Positions 11,073-18,399 of a DNA stretch of 24,195 bases are shown piece by piece (the stretch's first letter is position 1; the number at the start of each line of letters is the position of its first letter). The position numbers were made by a program, and so were the translations under genes. The stretch is from Jimgerdemannia flammicorona (Eukaryota > Mucoromycota > Endogonomycetes > Endogonales > Endogonaceae). The notes beneath the pieces were generated by a model that was not told where the DNA came from, ran no database searches, and worked only from the letters and a program-made list of their open reading frames with translations. The stretch covers positions 1 to 24,195 of the forward strand of contig RBNI01001129.1 in assembly GCA_003990745.1 (NCBI GenBank). The letters are read 5' to 3'.

Positions 11073-11456
11073 CTAGATCTAGCACTTTATAACCAATCCC
11101 ATTTTAATGCTTTCCGGAAAAAAAATAGAGTTCCATCATGGTTATCAAACTTGGCTAGTTTTCATGTGTGGAGGTCAATTTACAAGGCACTTAGACTCAC
11201 GCAAGGTGAAGTAGGTAAGTTGGGTTGCTCAGAGCTTGTCGGAGGTCAGGGCAGGATTCATCCTTCGCTTGCCATGGACAGCGGTGACATTCACGAAGCG
11301 ACAGTTGTAAATGATCCTCTTCTTGGCATGACCAACGGGTTTCTTTTTCTTCTCTTGTTTGGTGACCTTGGGGGTCTGCGACTTGACTTTACCGGTACGG
11401 GCGAGAGAACCATGGACTTTACCCATATTGTCGAATTTGTTACGACTTCAAAGGAG
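11028..11456 (-). mobile_element. Processed retrocopy of an eS30 mRNA with poly(A) tail and 17-bp target duplication
   Basis: On the minus strand the insert runs from a 30-nt leader (starting CTCCTTTGAAG at 11456) through an intronless eS30 reading frame, a 3' UTR of about 160 nt with ATTAAA near 11102-11108, to a pure 43-nt A tail (T at 11027-11069, one of these shared with the repeat). GGACACAGGTGTGTCCT flanks it on both sides at 11011-11027 and 11457-11473. That combination is typical of LINE-machinery retroposition of a mature mRNA. The target is a tandem repeat of the same sequence, so the apparent duplication could in part be the repeat itself. CpG is common inside the insert and rare around it. 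Confidence 0.92.
11229..11426 (-). pseudogene. RPS30: 40S ribosomal protein eS30 (RPS30), intact intronless retrocopy
   Basis: The 65-codon frame starts at the ATG at 11424-11426. It begins [19 protein letters not shown], continues with the Lys-rich KQEKKKK segment, then YNCRFVNV and GKRRMNP. eS30 is a small basic protein of the 40S subunit, and the length and order match the yeast-type protein without a ubiquitin-like fusion. Two changes at normally conserved Arg stand out: GHAKK where GRAKK is expected and YNCRF where YNRRF is expected. Both fit a CpG transition (CGC to CAC, CGT to TGT). The frame is open, but with no evident promoter and these changes it is probably a processed pseudogene. 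Expression as a functional gene cannot be excluded from sequence. Confidence 0.93.
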
Positions 11457-11596
11457 GGACACAGGTGTGTCCTCAGGACACAGATAAACAACCTTGATTT
11501 GGTATCCTGGCTAATTATATATATGGCAGGCATTAGTAACTATGCTATGCTGGGAGTTCACATTATCTGACTATATTATACTATTTGCTCATCACA

Positions 11597-11772
11597 ATAT
11601 CAAGAGTCCATAAATAAAGAATCGTGACTTTTGATATTGGTCTGTAAAATATTCACTTGTATACTATCTCTTTAGATAAAATTTACAAAAAATGTATATT
11701 GTACTAATGCAACTACCCTGTCTAATGGAATGCCCTTTGATAAACTCCAATCTATCTTGCATATTGCTGTAC
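11597..11772. other. Host flank upstream of the split gene
   Basis: AT-rich sequence between LTR copy 2 and the candidate start codon at 11773. The frame of that ATG stays open upstream with other in-frame ATGs at 11707 and 11725, so the true start is uncertain. Otherwise I see nothing. Confidence 0.4.
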
Positions 11773-11802
11773 ATGTGTGACAATCATCTGTCATTTACGC
11801 TA
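11773..11802 (+). pseudogene. Candidate host gene, first part of exon 1, cut by the gypsy insertion
   Basis: ATG at 11773 opens a frame reading MCDNHLSFT up to the target duplication CGCTA (11798-11802). If the gypsy element and one target copy are removed, the frame continues without a stop into 22457-22548 and then, across a candidate intron, into 22651-22783. As the DNA stands, the frame enters the LTR and meets TAG within a few codons. I do not recognise the protein. The start is tentative: the -3 base is T, and in-frame ATGs occur upstream. Confidence 0.4.
11798..11802. repeat. Gypsy target-site duplication, left copy (CGCTA)
   Basis: Directly abuts TGTAAG of the 3' LTR. It pairs with CGCCA at 22455-22459, differing by one C/T transition. 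Confidence 0.8.
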
Positions 11803-13873
11803 TGTAAGAGGGTTGCTTTTTAGGGTAACTGTTATGTAGTTCTGGAAGAGTTTTCTAGAAGTTCCAGATATTCTGGAAGACCATTTTCTTATGGTCAAGA
11901 TCAATTTCATATGGAGTACATCCTCTATGCTTATTGATTTCAAGATTGGGTTGATGTCTCAACCAAAGTCCTTCTTCAGACTAGTTCTGGATGTTCAGGA
12001 TTTTCTATATTTCAGGAAGTTCAAGAAACTAAGACCGGCTTAGTTGAATTGGCATATCGCTGCAGACAATACCCAATTAGGAAATTTCGTGATGGGGTTA
12101 GGAGTGGGACCAAATGGGGAGCAGATTTACTTAAGAGTGGTTTGGGGGTTATTAAATAGGTTTATTTGCTATTCATGATATTGCTATACTAGGAGTAGTT
12201 GTGTGAAGGGATATTGTGGGGAAGTGCTCAGGAGTTGTGTTCAGATTGTTCAGGTCTATTCAAGTCCAAGATTCTGAGGTCTGGTGGAGGAGGTATTTAT
12301 GCTAGTGAGGGGCTATCTGGACTATACTAGATATGGATGTAGAACTAAGTGCTTTGCTGAGTCGGAATACAGTCATGTAGTACAATGGTAATCTGACATG
12401 TCAAGAGATCATCTGCCTGCTGAGTCAGTTCACAGTTATATCATACAAAGCTAATCTAACTATACTATGACTGCTAAGCTATTTATAGGTTTAGGCACTG
12501 TCTGGATAGTCTTCAATGACATCACCATTAATGACATCATCTCTGATGAAGTAGTCATCTAGGAAGAGTAGTTCACGGATTACTTCTTCTTGTTGGCTGA
12601 GGTAATAATACATTGGAACTTCATCTCTGTCCCACAGGATAGCATCGTCTGTCTCATATGCTGGATAAGGTGTTGGTGGGTGAAGGAGGGGTGCATTGTC
12701 TTCACTTTCATCAGATTCACTGTCTGCATATCTTCTATAAGTTACAGCACTATAAGTCGCAGGATTGTAGTAAGCTGGCAGCTGTGGTTCATGTTGCTCA
12801 TACTCAGGTAGTGGAGTTGTTGGTTCAGTCTCGAGAGTTGTCTGGAGATACAGGTTGTGTTCTCTGGTCTCTTCATTGTAGTTGAAGTAATCGGGTATGA
12901 ATGTGGGTTGATATTCATGCCAGTGGTCATTGTTCAAATAAGTCTCATAGGTGGTTATGAACTGTTGTAAGTTCATTGACAGGCTTGGTGGTGTGATCAG
13001 GGTTGGCAGAGATCCTTGGCTTGAGGTCATATCGGCATCAGAGGGATCATTGTCTTCTGCTTCATCTTTATCGAAGTTGATTATATCATAGATATCCTTC
13101 ATGGTGTATCCAACTTGGGGCATTTGCAAGATATGATCATTGGGGTGCGGGAAGGTTCTGTCTGTAGTTTCAACATACTCGAGATACTTGTGGTTGAGTT
13201 CTTGTATCATGTCGTCGATTTGGCCATAGGACAGAGTAGCAACCATTTCACTAGTAGTAACTCGGAGGTGGGGAATAAAGGTGCTGTACTTGTAGAAGAG
13301 TTCTCGGTGTTTGCGGGTGATGAGCTTCTGGTGTTGAGACATCTGGGTAATGTCTATATCATAGTGGTGTTCGATCATGTCTTCCAGGAGGCGGCCGATC
13401 TGGTAGTAGCTTGAGATTTTTCTGATCCGGTGGGCCTCGTTAAGCATGTTCAGGGCATTCCATCAGGCTTCCACAAAGTAGAGGGGTGCTAGGCTATGGA
13501 TATTCATGAGGGGTAGAGGGGGTGTGGCTCGGTTGACAATGGTATTCCAAATGTCAGCATGGATGTGGTTGTAGATCTCGGTGGTCATATTTGTATGTTT
13601 GGAAGTTGTGGTTGTTATTTGTTTTGGTTCTGCTTCGATGCATCTTGGGGCTCGGTATATATGCATTTGTTCTTGATTGGTAAGATTCCGTTTATATGAA
13701 TCTTGTGTTCTGTGACTTTGTATTGACTCAGCTTTGTACACTGTGACTTCTGTTTGACTCAGCTTCATGATCACACAGGTGATTTCCAGATTTGTTAGAG
13801 GTCTTGTGTGATTTCAGTAGCTTGTTAAGAGGGTGACATGTGATTTCTGTGGCTTGGAGGTTGTGTGCTTACA
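11803..13873 (-). repeat. Gypsy 3' LTR
   Basis: This is the downstream LTR in element sense, 2071 bp. It matches 20384-22454 throughout with the same length. U3 holds the 12491-13768 open frame. The TATA box of the other LTR is changed here to CATAAATA (plus-strand TATTTATG at 12294-12301), while AATAAA (plus TTTATT at 12161-12166) is kept. Confidence 0.96.
12491..13768 (-). pseudogene. U3-encoded open reading frame in the 3' LTR, about 425 codons, unknown function
   Basis: A long frame lies wholly inside U3. The first ATG is at 13766-13768, or the downstream ATG at 13666 (MHIY). It runs to TAA at 12491-12493 with a single in-frame stop, TGA at 13463-13465; below this stop 318 codons from 13447 are uninterrupted. 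The N-terminal half looks alpha-helical (WNALNMLNEAH, SSYYQIGRLLEDMIEHHYD). The C-terminal half is acidic and rich in Tyr and Pro (ADSESDESEDNAPLL, MYYYLSQQEEVIRELLFLDD). I see no signal peptide, membrane segment, zinc motif or known enzyme motif. At the TGA the other LTR has CAA, so the ancestor was probably CGA (Arg). The frame would be present in genomic RNA through the 3' U3, as with the LTR-encoded gene of mouse mammary tumour virus. No function is assigned. Confidence 0.75.
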
Positions 13874-13887
13874 ACTCTCCCCTTCTT
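13874..13887 (-). promoter_or_regulatory. Polypurine tract
   Basis: In element sense AAGAAGGGGAGAGT directly precedes TGTAAG of the 3' LTR, the expected primer site for plus-strand DNA. Confidence 0.85.
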
Positions 13888-14298
13888 AGCTTTCGACGTC
13901 CTCGTCGGGGCCTTCTAATTTTGTTCTAGTGTTGTTACACCATTTGGGAGGTCAAAAGTCTGGTAAAGTCCATTTTTTCAGAAAGTGGCATGCTTATAGT
14001 ACAGTTGCCTAATGTGTTGGATTCACATGTTAAAGGGTCATGTGTTCAATGCCATACACTGAAAGTGATTCTGACATCATTCACTGCTGGAGAATTTCCT
14101 CTAAGAAATCTTCTTAAATATCTATGCCTCATTTCCCACCAGTGGTACAGGGAGAATAGGCTGGCTTTCAGTTTTGCCATTTTTCTAGAGGATTGGTATT
14201 CTTGACTTGCTGAGTTCTTGATTAGGTTCATGATAATTATAATGTTCAGGAGGGTATAATATATAGTATGAACTGATAGGTGCAGGAGTGTTCAGATT
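13888..14298 (-). other. Gypsy 3' internal non-coding segment
   Basis: Between the Pol stop and the polypurine tract there are about 410 bp with only a 61-codon frame of no recognised character (14231-14046, ending ITFSVWH). A plus-strand stretch near 13995-14065 loosely resembles a tRNA but does not fold. I see no further gene. Confidence 0.5.
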
Positions 14299-14500
14299 TT
14301 AGTTGTTCAAGGAATCGTATTCCTGAACTAAGTCAGTAGCATTCTGGAGATTGGTCTTGGGTTCCTATGTTGCATCATGGATTGGATAACCTTTCCATTT
14401 AATGAGATACTCAGGGTGGTTTTTGTGGTCACATTTGTTGATGATTTGTTCAACTTTGTATTCTTCCTGGTCATTAATAATGATAGGTGCAGGTGGTTTT
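14299..14500 (-). pseudogene. pol: C-terminal chromodomain of integrase
   Basis: After HPVFNVQHLKQY comes EEYKVEQIINKC and HPEYLIKWKGYPIHDAT, the aromatic-cage part of a chromodomain, then a TAG where Trp (ATWEP) is expected, then NATDLVQEYDS and the end of the frame at TAA 14299-14301. Chromodomains direct chromoviruses to heterochromatin by binding methylated histone H3. This one is intact except for the Trp-to-stop change. Confidence 0.93.
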
Positions 14501-14601
14501 GTAGTTTGGTTCGGGAATAGTTCATCATCATTGTCATTGTATTGCTTGAGATGTTGGACATTAAAGACTGGGTGAATCTTAATGGTGTCTGGTAGCACCA
14601 A

Positions 14602-15662
14602 TTTGTAAGAGGTCAGAGAGACTTGTGAAATGACTTCAAATGGTCCAACGAACTTGCTGTTCAGCTTTGTAGACAGTCTGTGCTTGAGGTTGTCAACTTG
14701 GTATCCTCAGATGTCTAATAGAACTTTTTCTTCAATATTGAAGGTTTCTTCTCAGCAATGTTGATTAACATACTGTGACTGTTGTTCTTGAGCTTGCAAT
14801 AAATTCTCAATTGCAATCTGACTTAGATTATGCATTTGGAGTAAGAATTCTTCAACAGCTTTGACTGTAGAGGGTTCTTCAGTGGTTTGGATGAGTGTTA
14901 GAGGAGTGTTTGGGTTTTGTCCAGTGTTGGTGAAGAATGGGATCATTCCAAGAGAGGCTTGCTTGCTGTTGTTATAGGCAAACTTGACTGCAGTGAGGTG
15001 TTCATGCCAATCATCTTGTCTGTAGGAGACATAGTTTCTTAGTATTTGTTCCAGAGTTTGGTTCATTTTTCAGTTTGGCCATCAGTTTCGGGGTGAAAGA
15101 CTGTAGATAGTGCAAGTTTCATTCCAAGGTGTGCATGGAGGGCTTTCCAAAAATGGCTGGTGAATTTCGGGTCTCGGTCACTAACAATGATCTTAGGAAG
15201 ACCATGATAGCGGAAGATATTGTCAAACAAGAGTATAGCTATGTCTGGTGCTGTTGCAGTGGTGGTAGTTGGTATAAAGTGAGCTTGTTTGCTGAGATAG
15301 TCCACAAAGACAACAATTGCATCTTTCCCATTCTTGGTTCGAGGTTGTACAATAAAGTCCACAGAGACTTGTTTCCAATTAGCAGATGGTACTGGGGTGG
15401 AGTAGACTGGGTTTTGCTAGTGTTGAGGACTTATTACATTGGCAGGCATCACAGGAAGTAATGTAGGTCTTTAGCTGGTCTGCCATCCGGGGCCAATAGA
15501 AGTTTTGAGAGATAACTTCATAGCATTTATTAAATCCTAAGTTTCCAGCTGTAGGGGCATCATGACATTCGAATAGGATAGTCCTTCAGAGGTCTCGGTT
15601 GTTTGGGACATACAATCTGTCCTTGTAGTAGATAGCATTATCCTTGAGTTGGATTGATTATA
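14602..15662 (-). pseudogene. pol: Integrase: HHCC, DDE core and GPY/F module
   Basis: The zinc-binding part is readable only in a shifted frame between two indels, near 15655 and 15410 (FYWPRMADQL, SCDACQCNK). The catalytic core follows in the main frame: VDFIVQPRTKNG with the first Asp near 15360, IVSDRDPKFTSHFW with the second, and HPETDGQTEK with the Glu. A 1-base loss in an A-run at about 15066-15070 moves the rest to another frame, which continues MNQTLEQILRNYVSYRQDDW and reaches the GPY/F module KFVGPFEVIS near 14634-14657. Stops in HCxEETF and DIxGYQ are TGA. It would insert the cDNA into chromatin. Confidence 0.93.
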
Positions 15663-15799
15663 CTGTGTATGCTTGTCAGCATCATCACTATTCAGGATTT
15701 CTTGGAGTACTTGAGCTTCTTTATCATCAATACATGCTGTGATAATTTGTTCCATGATCGAGTTTGTAACCAGGGTGAGAGTTTGGATGACTTCTTCAA

Positions 15800-16196
15800 T
15801 AGGTGGTCTGGAGATTACATCGGCAACAATGTTTTCCTTGCCAGGGTGGTACTGGATTTCGTAGTCAAAGTTGGTGAGGACTTTCATCCATCTGGCTTGC
15901 TTTCGAGAAAGGGTAGCCTGGGTCTTGATGTTGACTAATGACTTATGGTCAGTCAATATAGTGAAGTGTGCTCCTTCTAGGTATGGTCACCATTTGATCA
16001 GAGTGTCTACGATGGCTAACATTTTCTTCTCGTGAGTTGCGTAGTTGATTTCAGCATCATTGAACTTGCGGGAGTGATAGGCCACAGGGTGTCCTTCTTG
16101 TATGAGTACTGCTCCAAGGGCTAGGTCAGAGGCATCAGTAGTAACTTCATATGATAGGGCAGGATTTGCCACTTGAAGTACTGGAGTGGTTATCAA
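15800..16196 (-). pseudogene. pol: RNase H domain
   Basis: YEVTTDASDLALGAVLIQ (about 16160-16105) contains the first catalytic Asp. The glutamate block is in INYATHEKKMLAIVDTL, and ILTDHKSLVN (about 15960-15935) carries the next Asp. HPGKENIVADVISR near 15840-15800 is the end motif usual in gypsy RNase H. A TGA breaks the frame between IKW and PYLEGA. It would degrade RNA in hybrids during cDNA synthesis. Confidence 0.93.
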
Positions 16197-17399
16197 AGTA
16201 TCCTTCAGTGCTTGGAAGGCAGTATCTTGTTCGGGTCCCCAATTTACAAGATTGTTGAATTTCTTTTCTTATTTTGTGGTCCAGGGCTGTTCTTCTTTCT
16301 TGCTATGCTTGGTCATTTGGATAAGGGCAGTGGTGATTTTGGTGAAGTTGGTGACAAATCATCTATAATAGTTTGCTAATCCCAGGAATGACTGGAGGTC
16401 TTTCAGCTTCTTGGGTCTGGGCCAATCTTTGATTGTGGAGATTTTGCTAGGGCCCACTTTGATTCCATTTGGTGTAACAATGTGTCCAAGGAATTGGATT
16501 TCTTTCAGGAGAAATTCATACTTGCTGAGTTTTGCGAAGAGTCAGTTTTCTTGGAGTTTCAGTAGTACTAGCTCCAGGTGTTCAAGATGTTCCTCCAGGG
16601 TTTTGCTGAAAACTAGAATGTCATCAATATAGACAACAACGAATTTGTCCAGGTATGGATGCAGAATGGTATTCATCAGTATCTGAAAGGTTGCAGGAGC
16701 ATTAGTTAAGCCAAAGAGCATAACTAGGAATTCGAAATGTCCATAGTGGGTTTGGAAGGCTGTCTTGTAGATGTCTTCTTCTTTTATGGCAATTTGCCAG
16801 TAACCATTTCATAGGTCAAAAGAGCTCATGAATTGTGGGTTCATAAGTCTATCGAATATTTCATCGATTCTGGGTAGTGGGCAATAGTTCTTGATGGTCT
16901 GTTCATTGAGGTCGCAGTAATCAATATACATTCGCAGGACTCCTCCTTTCTTTACAACAAAGAGGACTGGTGTACCATAAGGTGATACACTGGGTCTGAT
17001 GAATCCTTGTTCCAGGAGTTCATCAATTTCTTTCTTGAGTACATCGATTTCTCTTGGGGACATGTGGTAGATTGACTTGAAGGCTGGCTTGGCATCTGGA
17101 ATAGTCTTGATGGCATGGTCCACTGCTCATTTGGGAGTTAGGCCTTTTGGGAGTTTCTTTGGGAATATGTCTCAGAATTTCTGGAGTAGTGGTCTGACAT
17201 GGCTGTCAACTTTGAAAAAGTCTTCTTCAGAGTTCTCGGGTTCTCCTTTGGATGGATGGATGGAGATAGCAAAGAGAGGGCATTTCTTGGCCAATTTCTT
17301 GAGTTGTAGCTTGTTGGTGTGGGTGATCTTTGGTCCAGAGTCACTAGTGTTGAGTGTGTCCTTTTTGCCTTGCAGTTTGAAGTTGTGGCATCCTTTCTT
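16197..17399 (-). pseudogene. pol: Reverse transcriptase domain with upstream linker
   Basis: After a linker containing INWVNHSLTI, the RT reads DELLEQGFIRPSVSPYGTPV, then MYIDYCDLNEQTIKN (usually RxxIDYRxLN), [11 protein letters not shown], and the catalytic [13 protein letters not shown] with YIDD at 16620-16631, followed by FLGHIVTPNGI and the thumb and connection. Stops include TGA at 16809-16811 within FDLxNGYWQ (Arg in relatives), one in QENxLFAK, one in NYYRxFV, and TAA in TKxEKKF. Most stand at Arg positions. Apart from the stops, alignment to gypsy RTs looks collinear. Confidence 0.95.
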
Positions 17400-17702
17400 G
17401 ATGGTCAGAGAATGGTTTACCCAATTGATCATAGGGTTCTCTTGTTTTAACCATATAGTTCCAAGGATAATTTCATTGTCAGGGAGTGGTACAATTTGAA
17501 GGGTAATATGTACTCGATAGTCACCAATTCAGAAGGGTAGATTGCGGACTTCCTTGATAATGACATGTGAGGTTCCATCAGCTGTAGCAACTGCTTGAGT
17601 TTGTTGTACCAGGGAGGTGAAGACCTTGAGTCTGTTGGCTGTTTCTTTGTTGATGAAGTTGCCTGAGGCACCACTGTCTATCATAATCTTGACAGGTGCT
17701 CA
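17400..17702 (-). pseudogene. pol: Retropepsin-type aspartic protease domain
   Basis: In the frame following the dUTPase, VKIMIDSGASGNFIN carries the catalytic D-S-G at 17670-17678. About 80 codons later, EIILGTIWL matches the flap/C-terminal ILGxxWL element of gypsy proteases. TGA codons at 17700-17702 and 17529-17531 interrupt it; in related proteins an Arg would fit both places (FxIGDYRV context). It would cleave Gag-Pol. Confidence 0.88.
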
Positions 17703-17939
17703 ATTGACAAAAGCTTTAAGTATAAGTAGTTTGTCTGATCTAATGGTGATGATTTTGGTTGTAGGAGTTTTCCTTCTGTTGGTTCTTCTTTGAGCCAGTT
17801 CGTTTACACAAGAGAAGCAATCATCAATCATTCGGGAAGAGTACATTCCAATGCCATGGGGGCATCGGCCACTTGGTACATATCTATCTTCGATTTTCTT
17901 GTAGAATTGTTCTTCTTTATTTATGGTAGGTTGGACTGG

Positions 17940-18330
17940 GGCCTTGTTTGATGAACCAAATCCTTTAGATCCTCGGATGGTGGGCAGTAGTTCAGGGACT
18001 TCCTTGACTGTCAGGTTTGACTCAATTTTTTCAAATAGGATCTGGGCAATACAGAATCCAATGGGAATCTTGAAGGGTGTCCAACTGTGGTTTTGGATAA
18101 GGACAATAATTTCGCCTGTGTAATCTTCGTCAATGACTCCTCCTTCTACTGAGAGTCCTTTCAATGCTAGGCTACTGTGACAGCATATTCTTCCAACATA
18201 TCCTTCAGGAATTTGGATACTGATTCCTGTGTAGACTTACTTGACTTCTTGGTTAGAGACTGTAGCTTCTTTGACTGCATACAGGTCATATCCAGCTGCT
18301 TTTTGACTTCTTTTGGTTGGGGCCTTAGCA
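17940..18330 (-). pseudogene. dUTPase domain between Gag and protease
   Basis: All five trimeric dUTPase motifs occur in order in the Gag-Pol frame. Motif I is AAGYDLYA (18276-18299). Motif II is CHSSLALKGL, where PRSGLALK-like sequence is usual. Motif III is EGGVIDEDYTGEI (around 18130) with the catalytic Asp. Motif IV is IPIGFCIAQI, where GDRIAQ is usual. Motif V is RGSKGFGSSN (17950-17978). The enzyme hydrolyses dUTP to dUMP and keeps uracil out of cDNA. Decay shows as TAA at 18237-18239 and as His and Cys at two family Arg positions, both explained by CpG transitions. It is fused in frame downstream of the zinc knuckle and upstream of the protease. Related dUTPase-bearing Ty3/gypsy elements have been described in basidiomycetes. 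Confidence 0.92.
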
Positions 18331-18399
18331 GTTTGTCTTAATTTGACAAAGTCTAGTGTTCTGGTGGTCAGATTGTTGAGGTGGTGCAGAGTGGTAACA

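Larger units (their letters stand above)
8301..11596 (-). mobile_element. Solo LTR, family A, copy 2, split by two later insertions
   Basis: It begins TGTAATGTATCTGGCTC at 8301 and ends GCTCATCACA at 11596, flanked by ATAT on both sides. Removing the nested copy 3 (8659-10084) and the eS30 retrocopy (11028-11456) leaves about 1.43-1.44 kb, the same length as copy 3. The left arm is 8301-8658 and the right arm resumes after 10084. A TATA box (minus) lies at 10831-10839, opposite the conserved AATAAA region. The right arm carries a 19-bp palindromic minisatellite that later received the eS30 retrocopy. With its own matching flanks it is best read as a solo LTR. Confidence 0.8.

Noticed and set aside
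10920..11570. Plus-strand 216-codon frame with a long Phe run
   Set aside because: It runs through the minisatellite, the poly(T) complement of the eS30 tail and the antisense of eS30, so it is an artefact.
13995..14065. tRNA-like segment on the plus strand (TTCACAT loop, GTGTTCAATGCC)
   Set aside because: Acceptor, anticodon and T stems do not pair; the T-arm fails at several positions. It may be a very old tRNA relic but cannot be supported.
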